A program made the translations under genes and the position numbers. Of a stretch of DNA of 40,809 bases, positions 24,684-34,000 are shown in pieces; the stretch's first letter is position 1, and every line of letters starts with the position of its first letter. The stretch covers positions 5,338-46,146 of the forward strand of contig JAQTQE010000013.1 of the NCBI GenBank assembly GCA_028712365.1, written 5' to 3'. The stretch is from a bacterium (GTDB taxonomy: Bacteria; CAYTYR01; UBA6262). The notes under the pieces were generated by a model, which made no database searches, was not told the DNA's origin, and was given only the letters and a program-made list of their open reading frames with translations.

Positions 24684-25157
24684 TTATTCCTCTTTCCCAT
24701 ATTCAGACAGAATATTCATGATCTCTTCCTTCTTGACCTTACCATAAACTTTATCATCGATCATCATGACCGGGGCTAAACCGCAGCACCCCAGACAACG
24801 GACCACATCCAAAGCGAATAACCCGTCTTTCGTATTATGTCCTTCTTCTACATCCAGCAATTCCTTAAGTTCCTGCAGGATGACCGGGGCGCCTTTCAGG
24901 TAACAGGCTGTACCCATACATACCGCAATGCGGTGCTTGCCGGGTTTTTCCAGTTTAAAATAATTATAGAACGTGATCACTTCATAGATCCTGGCCAAGG
25001 GAACATCCAGGTACTTGGACAATTCCAGAGAAGTTTCCCTGGGCACGTAACCATAAGCATTCTGGATCTCATGCAGGATCATGACCAGACTGCCTTTTTT
25101 ATTGCGCCATTTTTCCACTACTTTTTTTATATCTTCGCTTAACTTAGGTTCTGTCAT
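24684..25157 (-). CDS. hndA: NuoE-like subunit HndA/HydC (set 2)
   Basis: A 157-residue NuoE-family [2Fe-2S] protein, starting at the ATG with GGAG six bases upstream (an ATG four codons earlier is less likely). Ligands are CMGTAC (Cys80, Cys85) and CLGCCG (Cys121, Cys125), with the helical N-domain ILHEIQNAYGYVPRE and IYEVITFYNYF. It is the first gene of an hndABCD-like block encoding a full hydrogenase. The receiver gene ends only 19 bases before it, so all are likely on one message. Confidence 0.94.
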   Translation of the reverse strand: MTEPKLSEDIKKVVEKWRNKKGSLVMILHEIQNAYGYVPRETSLELSKYLDVPLARIYEVITFYNYFKLEKPGKHRIAVCMGTACYLKGAPVILQELKELLDVEEGHNTKDGLFALDVVRCLGCCGLAPVMMIDDKVYGKVKKEEIMNILSEYGKEE

Positions 25158-25176
25158 TACACACTCCATAAAAAGA

Positions 25177-25560
25177 CTATTTAAGATTTTCGGTAATTGC
25201 TTTTAGCAAAGTATCCGGTTTGATCGGTTTTTCCAGCACGGTTTTCACTGGTAGCCAGTCCTGGTCCGGTTCAAAGCCAAACGGCAGGTTCATTTCTTTG
25301 CGCACGCCGGAAACAATGATCACCGGGACATTTTTGGTTATATTTTCCTGTTTCAGGTTGCGCGCCAGATCGAATCCTTCTGACTTATGGGTCATCATTA
25401 CGTCCAACAGGATAATATCCGGCACCTGGCTTTTAGCTTTTTCAAATCCTTGTTCCCCATTCTCAGCCGTGATCACTTCGTATCCTTTGGCTTCCAGTAA
25501 AGTGGTAGTAGCTTCGCGGTACTCTGCGTCGTCATCGATGATAAGCACTTTTTTCGCCAT
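25177..25560 (-). CDS. Stand-alone response-regulator receiver (2)
   Basis: The 127 residues are one receiver domain with no output domain: acidic pair Asp9-Asp11, phospho-acceptor Asp53 in IILLDVMM, conserved Ser in VIIVSG, and Lys in LEKPIKP. AGGAGG precedes the ATG. It sits between hydE and hndA. It resembles the receiver at 28136-28546 (IIDDDA, LLDVxM, KPIKP/KPVKP) and the two are presumably paralogues. Without a DNA-binding domain it must act by protein contact, as phosphate sink, or through a partner elsewhere. The histidine kinase at 34463-36301 is the obvious donor. Confidence 0.92.
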   Translation of the reverse strand: MAKKVLIIDDDAEYREATTTLLEAKGYEVITAENGEQGFEKAKSQVPDIILLDVMMTHKSEGFDLARNLKQENITKNVPVIIVSGVRKEMNLPFGFEPDQDWLPVKTVLEKPIKPDTLLKAITENLK

Positions 25561-25619
25561 GTTTTTCCTCCTTTTCCAAATTTAATTCTTATCTTTGTTT
25601 CCCACGAATTTAAATCGCG

Positions 25620-26669
25620 TCAGCGCATTAAGGTATGCCCGTAAGAAAAATCCAGGTGACGCTTAATAGAGGCAACTAATCCGGCCAGGCACGGCACGCA
25701 AGCGCCAACCGCTTCATTCACGCATCTTTTGCCTGGATAAAGCTCATAATAGCGCCGGTACGGCTGGGGCGTGAAGTTCGGCATCAGGACATTAGCCCCG
25801 GCCTGCAAACCTTCGCGCCGGTAATCCTGCTCCATACTGCCCAGGGCAGTAGTGGCTGGCAAATGACTAAAGCGGGTCACGATCCTGGTTAGAGCCAGGG
25901 CATTTAAAGTCAACAATGCTTCACCTTTTTTATCCTTGGCCAGCCTGGTCTGGTAATGGGGAATAAATGGCCCAATACCGATCATATCAAATCCATGCCG
26001 TTGAAAGAACAAAATATCCCGGGCAATACTGCTCCTGGTCTGTCCCCGCAAGCCAATGATGATGCCAGACCCGACCTGGTAACCAAGTTTTTTCAAATTA
26101 CGCAGACAGGTCACCCGGCGGTCATAATCCATTTCCGGATGCATGGCCTGGTAAATTTCCCGGTCAGTAGTCTCTATTTTCAATAAATACCGGTCAGCCC
26201 CGGCTTCACGCCAAAGGCGATAAGTTTTTAAGTCCTGTTCCCCGACCGAGAGGGTCACTGCCAGGTGATGGCGCTGTTTGATCTCCCTGATCACTATGGC
26301 CAGCCACTCTGCGTCCAGGTCACTGGCTTCACCTGATTGCAGGACCACGGTCTTGATCCCCTGTGCCGCCATACGGGCAACGCTATCGAGCACCTGGGAC
26401 TGGGTCAGGCGATATCTTTTAATATGCTTATTCTGACGGTTCAATCCGCAATATAGACAATTATTCCGGCAATTATTATCAAATTCAATAATACCGCGCA
26501 GCAGGATACCGTTGCCGGCGAACTTCTTTCTCACCCGGTCGGCATAGGCGTACAAGATCCTGGTTTCAGGTTCTGTTGCCAACGACAGCAGTAATTCCAA
26601 GTCTGCCACCGCCGGTCTCTTAGAGTTATATACCCGCGTTAATACATCCTTGATCTTAAACGTACTCAT
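25620..26669 (-). CDS. hydE: [FeFe]-hydrogenase maturase HydE (radical SAM)
   Basis: Radical SAM enzyme acting on the HydG-derived Fe(CO)2(CN) complex. From the ATG at 26669 it has 349 residues, the usual size; 20 extra in-frame codons upstream are not family-like. Cluster motif CRNNCLYC (67-74), SGE motif (112-114), GPFIPHYQT (233-241). The C-terminal CX7CX2C (Cys316, 324, 327) matches the second, dispensable cluster of Thermotoga HydE. It overlaps the end of hydG by 14 bases. It is the direct comparator for the HypC-fused homologue at 37034-38335. Confidence 0.95.
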   Translation of the reverse strand: MSTFKIKDVLTRVYNSKRPAVADLELLLSLATEPETRILYAYADRVRKKFAGNGILLRGIIEFDNNCRNNCLYCGLNRQNKHIKRYRLTQSQVLDSVARMAAQGIKTVVLQSGEASDLDAEWLAIVIREIKQRHHLAVTLSVGEQDLKTYRLWREAGADRYLLKIETTDREIYQAMHPEMDYDRRVTCLRNLKKLGYQVGSGIIIGLRGQTRSSIARDILFFQRHGFDMIGIGPFIPHYQTRLAKDKKGEALLTLNALALTRIVTRFSHLPATTALGSMEQDYRREGLQAGANVLMPNFTPQPYRRYYELYPGKRCVNEAVGACVPCLAGLVASIKRHLDFSYGHTLMR

Positions 26670-28047
26670 CCCTGATACCCTGATTAATATCGTCAAAAAA
26701 TTTAACCAACTCGGCCCGAGTTTTTTCATCCAACTGCTGGCGGCATTCCTCGATCAATTTATATCCTGCTTTCTTGACTTCCGGTGAAGCAAAATCATCG
26801 AGATATTCTTTCAAGGTGATCAGGGCATTGACACTGCACTTACCTTTGATCGTGCCAGGTTTAGCCAGGTTCATGAAAGTTTCCCCGGTCCGCGCCGAGC
26901 GATAGCAGGCAGCGCAAAAACTGGGGATGAATTTTTTATTGATCAATGAACCGATAACCTCATCCAGTGAACGGTTATCATTCAAAATAAACTGCGAATC
27001 CTTAGGCAACTTCCCCTGGGTTTCTTCATACCCGCCGGGAGAGGTCCGGGAAGCGGCGCTGATCTGCGACACGCCCAAATTAAACAATTCATCACGCATC
27101 TCCGGTGTTTCCCTGGTGGAGAGAATGATCCCGGTATAAGGAACCGCCAAGCGCAGGACCGCGATCAATTTCTTAAATTCATTGTCTGTAACCCGGTGCG
27201 GGACATTTTCGCTGAATTCAGATCCCAGTGCCGGCTCGATCCTGGGCACGGAAATAGTGTGCGGACCGACTTTGAACTTTTCTTCCAGATGCTCGATATG
27301 CATTAACATCGCCAAGGTTTCGAACCGGTAGTCGTAGATACCATAAAGGACCCCGATACCGACATCATCAATACCAGCGGTAAAAGCCCGGTCAACAGCG
27401 TCAATACGGTTATCCGGGTCGGTTTTCGGCCCGCTCAGGTGCACTTGGCGATAACTCTTTTCATGATAAGTTTCCTGGAAGATCTGGAAAGTCCCGATGC
27501 CGGCGGCTTTGAGCTGCTTGAATTCTCCAACACTCAAGGGCGCGCAATTTATGTTCACTCTTTTGATCCGGTTCTTCCCGACATTAACCGCGTAGACCGC
27601 CTTGATCGATTCGACATAATATTCAATATTAGTCTTGCCGGCCGGCGCGGCTTCCCCGGCTACCAGCAGGATGCGCTTATGCCCGTGTTTTAATAACAAC
27701 GTCACTTGTTCTTTGATCTCATCCACCGTCAAGGCTTTACGCTCGATCTTTTTATTCTTGGCATTAAACGCGCAATAGGCGCAGCAATTGGCGCAGATAT
27801 TACTGATATACAATGGCGCGAACAACACTATCCGGCTACCATAAATATGCTCTTTGACATAAGCTGCGGCCGCAAATATCTTCTTGATAAAAAGCGGGTC
27901 TTCTACCGCCAGCAACGCGGCTGTTTCGCTTAAGGATAGCCGTTGCAATGATTTGCTTTTTCCCAGGATCCGGTCCAGTTCAGCCACCGGCACATTTTTA
28001 GCGTCCCTTAAAAGCGATTCAATTTTCAACTCATCAATATATTTCAT
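26656..28047 (-). CDS. hydG: [FeFe]-hydrogenase maturase HydG (radical SAM)
   Basis: Splits tyrosine to p-cresol and makes the Fe(CO)2(CN) synthon for the H-cluster. The 463-residue protein has the radical SAM motif CANCCAYC (Cys85, 89, 92) and the C-terminal auxiliary cluster segment CAACYRSARTG (Cys378, Cys381) with KGKC (Cys404). Length and motifs are normal. It is followed by hydE with an overlap. The gap before it (28048-28135) holds a strong hairpin next to the receiver stop codon. Confidence 0.96.
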   Translation of the reverse strand: MKYIDELKIESLLRDAKNVPVAELDRILGKSKSLQRLSLSETAALLAVEDPLFIKKIFAAAAYVKEHIYGSRIVLFAPLYISNICANCCAYCAFNAKNKKIERKALTVDEIKEQVTLLLKHGHKRILLVAGEAAPAGKTNIEYYVESIKAVYAVNVGKNRIKRVNINCAPLSVGEFKQLKAAGIGTFQIFQETYHEKSYRQVHLSGPKTDPDNRIDAVDRAFTAGIDDVGIGVLYGIYDYRFETLAMLMHIEHLEEKFKVGPHTISVPRIEPALGSEFSENVPHRVTDNEFKKLIAVLRLAVPYTGIILSTRETPEMRDELFNLGVSQISAASRTSPGGYEETQGKLPKDSQFILNDNRSLDEVIGSLINKKFIPSFCAACYRSARTGETFMNLAKPGTIKGKCSVNALITLKEYLDDFASPEVKKAGYKLIEECRQQLDEKTRAELVKFFDDINQGIRDEYV

Positions 28048-28113
28048 TAGGCACTTACCTTTCCGTTGCGTCTGAAGAATTGCTTCTGTAGCGAAATTTT
28101 AGATCTTTGAGCG

Positions 28114-28135
28114 CCCGCCAACGAACTTTGGCGGG
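28114..28135. repeat. Hairpin after receiver 1 stop (CCCGCCAA/TTGGCGGG)
   Basis: CCCGCCAA-N6-TTGGCGGG forms an eight-base-pair stem starting right at the receiver stop codon (28136-28138). It shares the CCGCC...GGCGG theme of the 33-bp repeat but is not a copy. There is no T tract. It may protect an upstream mRNA 3' end or attenuate transcription into hydG. Confidence 0.7.
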
Positions 28136-28546
28136 TCAGGAGCAACGTTTAATCGTTGCCAGCAGGGTAGCCGGTTTTACCGGCTTATCCAGCACAAATT
28201 TTATATTTTCCCATTTGGTCATCATCTCATTCTGGAGATCGCGCAACCCGGTCCGCATAAAGTAGCCGGTCAGAAGAATAATCGGCACTTCTTTAAACTT
28301 TATATCCTTGGCCATGGTTTCCGCGATCTCAAAGCCGGCCAGTTTATTATCCATTAACACATCCAGCAGGATCAACTCAGGCTTGAACTCGACAATGGCT
28401 TGGTAAGCATGCTCGTGTTTATTCTCCACGCCCACTTCATAGTCCACCGCTTCCAGCATATTCCGGCAGGCTTCGTTAAAATCCGCATCATCATCAATAA
28501 TTAGTATTCTCTTGATCTCTTTTTTATTACTTTCCTGACCGGCCAT
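28136..28546 (-). CDS. Stand-alone response-regulator receiver (1)
   Basis: A 136-residue single receiver domain; the ATG at 28546 has GGGA seven bases upstream, better than a TTG six codons earlier. Acidic residues Asp18-Asp20, phospho-acceptor Asp62 in ILLDVLMD, Thr in LLTGYF, and Lys in LDKPVKP are all present. No output domain. It lies between hydC and hydG in the hydrogenase operon, flanked by hairpin repeats on both sides. Its paralogue is at 25177-25560. Confidence 0.92.
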   Translation of the reverse strand: MAGQESNKKEIKRILIIDDDADFNEACRNMLEAVDYEVGVENKHEHAYQAIVEFKPELILLDVLMDNKLAGFEIAETMAKDIKFKEVPIILLTGYFMRTGLRDLQNEMMTKWENIKFVLDKPVKPATLLATIKRCS

Positions 28547-28586
28547 TGTCTTATCCCAGTTCAATCGTTTTTTTTATCAACTTATC

Positions 28587-28619
28587 TCCGCCAAAGGCGG
28601 ATCAGCCTCTGGCTGAAAC
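28587..28619 (-). repeat. 33-bp double-hairpin repeat, copy 2
   Basis: Exact reverse complement of 8700-8732: palindromes TCCGCC-AAA-GGCGGA and CAGCC-TCT-GGCTG. It fills most of the gap between hydC and receiver 1. Similarity continues a few bases past one end (ATA.GTTG). Confidence 0.85.
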
Positions 28620-28625
28620 TATCTG

Positions 28626-29207
28626 CTACTTCCCCGGATGATCAAAAGCTCCGATCCCGGCTTCTTTCACTTTAGCCGCTTTTTTATCCTGGCGGCGATA
28701 CTTTTCCAAGATCGCCGGTATCTTCTCCGGGACCATGCGCACATAGATATCCTCATTTACCTGCATAACCGGTGAAAGACCGCAGCAACCTAAGCACCGG
28801 GTGATGTTCCAGCCGAACATCCCATCCGGTGTTGTTTCCCCGAGACCGATCTTCAGTTCTTCTTTCAGCCGTTCCTGGATCCTGGCGCCGCCGGCGACAT
28901 AACAGGCAGTGCCTTTGCAGAGATAGATCTGGTATTTGGCTTTTGGTTGGAGCGAAAAATAATTATAGAACGTGGCCATACCGTAAATATGGGCCGTCGG
29001 GATACTAAGTTTTTCAGAAATATACTCCATGGCTTCCTGCGGCAGGTAGCCGAACAGGGTTTGCACGTAATGCAACGCGCCCATCAGCTGGCCTTGCTGG
29101 TCTTTCAACCGCGGGCTGGTTTCTAAATACTCACCTACTTTTTTCAGTTTTGACTGTGTTTCTTTAGATATTGGTTTAGTTTTAGCTGGTATCACAAATC
29201 CCTCCAT
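28626..29207 (-). CDS. hydC: NuoE-like subunit HydC (set 1)
   Basis: A 193-residue NuoE-family [2Fe-2S] subunit. The ATG at 29207 has AGG seven bases upstream; an in-frame ATG at 29261 has no ribosome site and its extra residues are unlike the family. Ligands are CKGTAC (Cys97, Cys102) and CLGCCG (Cys138, Cys142). It has a basic C-terminal tail of about 20 residues not seen in the set 2 homologue. It pairs with the HydA and fused HydB encoded upstream. Confidence 0.93.
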   Translation of the reverse strand: MEGFVIPAKTKPISKETQSKLKKVGEYLETSPRLKDQQGQLMGALHYVQTLFGYLPQEAMEYISEKLSIPTAHIYGMATFYNYFSLQPKAKYQIYLCKGTACYVAGGARIQERLKEELKIGLGETTPDGMFGWNITRCLGCCGLSPVMQVNEDIYVRMVPEKIPAILEKYRRQDKKAAKVKEAGIGAFDHPGK

Positions 29208-29243
29208 GTTTTGCCTGATAATCTGACTTGTACTCCCTGTATT

Positions 29244-29298
29244 GATTTCGATAGAAATCATGGGGGTATAATTTGATTCCCCCTACCTGATAACCTGG
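29244..29298. repeat. Stacked hairpins and AGGTTATCAGG repeat before hydC
   Basis: The 112-base gap between hydA and hydC holds a perfect stem GATTTC-GATA-GAAATC (29244-29259), then GGGGG/CCCCC arms (29261-29282), then a minus-strand AGGTTATCAGGTA related to 10204-10216. Such structures inside an operon can change mRNA stability between cistrons. Confidence 0.6.
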
Positions 29299-29319
29299 TA
29301 CCTTGATAATCTTGCTAAA

Positions 29320-31098
29320 TCAAATACTAACTGTATCTTTTACCTTAGAAGCTATTCCTTTAGGCAACCGGTAATGGTAATGGGTATGCAGTAAATGATG
29401 GGACACTTCACCCAATGGTTGTTTCAGGAATTCCTGGTAAATTTGCTTGATCTGCGGATTCTCATGGGATTTACGGATCTTTTTAAGTTCGTCTATCTTA
29501 TATAAACCCTGGGCCCGTTTTTCGTACCAGGCCTTATCCAGTGCTTCGGCCTGGTTCGGCAGGTAAGGTTGCCCGCCACCACCCATACACCCGCCGGGAC
29601 AAGTCATTACTTCGATAAAATGATACGACCGTTTCCCCTGCTCCATTTCCGTGAAGACTTTATGAACATTGGCCATGCCGTATATAACCGCCACTTTAAT
29701 TACTGTACCGGCGATATCCACACTGGCTTCTTTAATACCGTCGAAACCGCGGACCGCTTTAAAATCAATAGACGGCAAAGCCTGGCCGGTGATCACTTCA
29801 TACGCGGTTCTCAGGGCCGCTTCCATCACTCCGCCGCTGACGCCAAAGATCGTGGCTGCGCCAGTTGATTCTCCCATGGGATTATCAAATTCAGACCCTT
29901 TCAATTCATTGAATTTGATCCCGGCCTGTTTGATCATTTTAATCAATTCCCGGGTAGTAAGCACCGCGTCTACATCCTGGTACCCGCTGGCATTCATCTC
30001 TGGTCTACTGGCTTCAAACTTCTTCGCGGTACACGGCATGATACTGACACTATATATATTTGCCGGATCGATCTTCATTTTCCGGGCATAATAGGTTTTT
30101 ATCAGCGCGCCCATCATTTGTTGCGGCGATTTGCAGGTAGACAGGTTTCCCAGGAACTCAGGATGGAAATGTTCGCAGAACTTGATCCAACCCGGACTGC
30201 AGGAAGTGATCATGGGCAATTTCCCGTTGTTCTTCAGCCGGTGAATGAGTTCATGCCCTTCTTCCATAATGGTCAGGTCAGCCGAGAACTGCGTATCAAA
30301 TACTACTTTGAAACCCATTAAGCGTAAAGCTGTTACTGCTTCATATGTTTTGTCTACCCCAGGCTCAAAACCAAAACCCTCACCCAACGCCACCCTGACC
30401 GCCGGAGCTATTTGGACGATCACAGTTTTGGCCGGATCATTTAAATTGCGCCATACATCTGCCGTGGCATCGGTCTCGGTGATCGCCGCCGTGGGACAAA
30501 ATAAAGTGCATTGGCCGCAATTAATGCAGACACTGTCCTTGATCGGCATATTAAATGCCGGTAAGACCGTGGTCCGGAAGCCACGATAAGCATATGACAA
30601 GGCATTTACTCCCTGTATTTCCGAACATACCCGTACGCATTTCCCGCAGGTAATACATTTCTCCGGATCCCGGGTGATACCCGCAGACTGGTCAACAGCA
30701 TAACGCTTGCGTTCTCCCTCATACGTGAATTCCCGTATGCCCAGGGTATTAGCCAGTTCCTGCAAGTCACAATTATTGTTGCGTTCACAGATCTGGCAAT
30801 CGCGGGGATGGTTATCCAGGATCAGTTCCACTATGTCCCGGCGGGCCTTGCGCACAGCCTGGGAATTAGTTTTAACGACCATACCGTCGGTAGCCGCGGT
30901 ACAGCAAGAAGGAGCGAAATTTTTCATTCCCGCTACTTCTACTACGCAGACGCGGCAAGCCCCGATACTGGATAGCTTCTGGTGAAAACAGAGCCGCGGG
31001 ATATGCAAACCAATATTATCAGCTGCCTGCATGATCGTCGTACCGGCAGGCACGGTTACTTTTTGCCCATCTATCGTTAAAGTTATTTGTTTAGTCAT
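29320..31098 (-). CDS. hydA: [FeFe]-hydrogenase catalytic subunit HydA (set 1)
   Basis: Catalytic subunit of the second multimeric hydrogenase. The 592 residues contain [2Fe-2S] (Cys37, 48, 51, 65/66), His-Cys3 cluster (His97, Cys101, 104, 110), two [4Fe-4S] (148-158, 191-201) and the H-domain with TSCSPGW (298-304), MPCTAKKFE (354-362) and EVMTCPGGCMGGGGQP (496-511). The first motif has Ser where the set 2 enzyme has the second Cys (TSCCPAW). The ATG overlaps the hydB stop (ATGA). The two HydA proteins are clearly homologous but far from identical, so this is not a recent duplication. Confidence 0.95.
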   Translation of the reverse strand: MTKQITLTIDGQKVTVPAGTTIMQAADNIGLHIPRLCFHQKLSSIGACRVCVVEVAGMKNFAPSCCTAATDGMVVKTNSQAVRKARRDIVELILDNHPRDCQICERNNNCDLQELANTLGIREFTYEGERKRYAVDQSAGITRDPEKCITCGKCVRVCSEIQGVNALSYAYRGFRTTVLPAFNMPIKDSVCINCGQCTLFCPTAAITETDATADVWRNLNDPAKTVIVQIAPAVRVALGEGFGFEPGVDKTYEAVTALRLMGFKVVFDTQFSADLTIMEEGHELIHRLKNNGKLPMITSCSPGWIKFCEHFHPEFLGNLSTCKSPQQMMGALIKTYYARKMKIDPANIYSVSIMPCTAKKFEASRPEMNASGYQDVDAVLTTRELIKMIKQAGIKFNELKGSEFDNPMGESTGAATIFGVSGGVMEAALRTAYEVITGQALPSIDFKAVRGFDGIKEASVDIAGTVIKVAVIYGMANVHKVFTEMEQGKRSYHFIEVMTCPGGCMGGGGQPYLPNQAEALDKAWYEKRAQGLYKIDELKKIRKSHENPQIKQIYQEFLKQPLGEVSHHLLHTHYHYRLPKGIASKVKDTVSI

Positions 31099-34000
31099 GG
31101 TTTACACTCCTCTTCCTTGCGGTCACAGCGCAAACAACGGTTAGCTTCTTCTAGAGCCTGCTTTTTAGAATACCCCAATTCAACTTCAGTAAAAGCCTGC
31201 AGCCGCTTTACCATGCTAACCTTGGCTTGCTGCGGCCGATTTTTCTCCTTGATCTCGGCGCTGGGATCAAAATCACTTACTATTCTGCGTTGTCCTTTGA
31301 TAACATACCTGTTTTTTCGCAAGTCCTCGCCTTTAAAAGAGCGCTCAATGGAGATAGCCGCTTTTTCACCGTCAGCGATAGCTTCTATGACCGTGGCTCC
31401 GCCGCTCACCAGATCGCCGCCGGCAAAAACTCCCGGCACATTAGTGGCCAGGGTTTCCCGGTCCACGCTCAACGCTCCAGTGTCTTTTATTCCTAATTCT
31501 TTTTTTACTGCTTCAGGTATATCAGGTTTACCGCCGATCGCGCTGATCACTATATCCACTGGCAGGCTAAAGACTTCTTCTGTAGCTAATGGTTTCCGCC
31601 TGCCGCTCAAGTCAAATTCGCCTGGCCGGGTATAAGCGCATTCCAGGGAAACAACCTGGTTGTCTTGGCCTTTGATCGTTGTAGGAATGAGCAGGAAATG
31701 GAATTTAACCCCTTCCTTTTCCGCTTCTTCCACTTCTTCCGGAATAGCCGGCATAGCATCTTTGGTCCGGCGGTAAATAACATGCACTTCATCCGCCCCC
31801 AAGCGCCGGCAGGTCCTGGCTACGTCCATAGCCGCGTTCCCGCCGCCGATGACCGCGACTTTCTTGCCGGTAAATACGATCTTGCTTTTACCTTTCATCA
31901 AGGCATAGGCGCCGTGCATTTTCTTGATCCGTTCGGAATTGTAATCCTTCAGGAAATTCAAGGAACCCAGGAAACCAACCAGTTCAGTACCCGGGATACC
32001 TAAAGCTGCTTCTTTCCAAGCCCCGATGGCCAGATAGACAACTTTAAAACCCTGATCCTTAAGTTTTTTTAATGATATCTCTTTACCGAGAGCAGTATTA
32101 GTTTTGATCTTCACTCCCAGGTCCGTGATCCGTTTGATCTCCCGCTTCACCACTTCTTTGGGTAACCGGTATTCAGGGATACCCAGGGTCAGCATACCGC
32201 CCGGTTTCCGGTCTGCTTCAAATACTGTTACCTGATAGCCACGTTTAGCTAGCTGGTAAGCGCAGGATAGGCCAGCTGGCCCGCTACCGATCACAGCTAC
32301 TTTCTCTTTTAACTGCTTACCCGTATATTTCTCAATTTTTACATTATCACTGACCGTATAATCAGCCGCAAAGCGTTTCAACAGCATGATCGCTACCGGT
32401 TCTTCTATTTTTCCGCGCCGGCAATTTGATTCGCACGGGTGATGGCAAACCCGACCGCAAATAGAAGGGAACGGATTACGCTGTAAGATCATTTCCGCGC
32501 TTTCCTTGAATTTTCCTTCCTTGATCAGGCTGATAAAGCCAGGAATGTCAATGTGCGCCGGGCAAGTATGCTGGCAGGGAGAGACGAATAGATCAGCGCA
32601 AACCGCCGACGGGCACCTTCTTTCTTTAATATGCGCTTCATATTCAGCGCGGAAAAAACGCAGAGTTGACAGTACCGGATTGGGAGCTGTCTGCCCTAAA
32701 CCGCAGAGAGCTGTCTTCTTGATGGTTTCTCCCAGGCTTTCCAGTTTATCGATATCGCTTAACTCCCCCTGGCCACTGGTAATGCGGTTCAGGATCTCCA
32801 GCATCCGCTTGGTACCTTCCCGGCAGGGAGTACATTTGCCGCAAGATTCATCCTGGGTGAATTCCAGAAAAAATTTAGCGACATCCACCATACAATCTTT
32901 TTCATCCATGACGATCAAGCCGCCAGAGCCCATGATGGACCCGGCACTGGCTAAAGAATCATAATCGATAGGCGTATTCAGGTATTGTACCGGCAGGCAG
33001 CCGCCTGACGGGCCGCCGGTCTGGGCGGTCTTGAATTTGCGTCCTTCTTTAATACCACCGCCGATATCAAAGATCACTTCTCCCAAGGTGGTGCCCATAG
33101 GGACTTCCACCAGGCCGGTATTTTTCACCTTGCCGGCCAGGGCAAATACTTTAGTCCCCTTGCTTTTCTCTGTGCCGATACTGGCAAAGTGCTCATATCC
33201 ATCAAGGACGATTACCGGAATATTGGCCCAAGTCTCCACATTATTGATCAGGGTAGGCTGCCCCCACAAACCGCTGGTGGACGGGAACGGCGGTTTCACT
33301 TTGGGCATGCCGCGTTCACCCTGGATGGAATTGATCAGAGCCGTCTCTTCACCGCAGACAAAAGCCCCAGCGCCAAGCACGATATTAATATCAAAAGAAA
33401 AATCAGTTCCTAAAATATTCTTTCCCAGCAGGTTCAATTTCTTGGCCTGTTTAATAGCGATCTTCAGCCGCTCCACAGCCAAGGGATATTCAGCGCGGAT
33501 ATACACGATCCCCTGGTCAGCGCCAACAGCATAGCCGCCGATGGCCATAGCCTCCAGGACGGAAAACGGATCACCCTCGATCACGCTGCGATCCATAAAC
33601 GCCCCGGGATCGCCCTCATCCGCGTTGCAGATCAAATATTTTTTACCGGCTTTCTGGTCAGCGACAAAACGCCATTTAGTGCCGGTTGGGAACCCGCCGC
33701 CGCCCCGGCCGCGCAAACCAGATTTAATCACTTCTTCGATCACCCGGTCCGGAGTATATTCGCCTAAAACTTTGGCTAAGGCTTCATAACCCCTGATCGC
33801 GAGATAATCATCTATATTCTCCGGATCGATCACCCCGCAATTACGCAGGGCCATCCGTTTTTGTTTATTAAAATAATCTATGTCGCTGAAAATAAAATGG
33901 GACTTATCGGTCAAAGTATCTTTACTGACCAGCTTTTTACCAGTCTTCTTGCTGGGGCAGGGCATATTCTTCTTGACCAGGTGGTCGATAATTATTTTCC

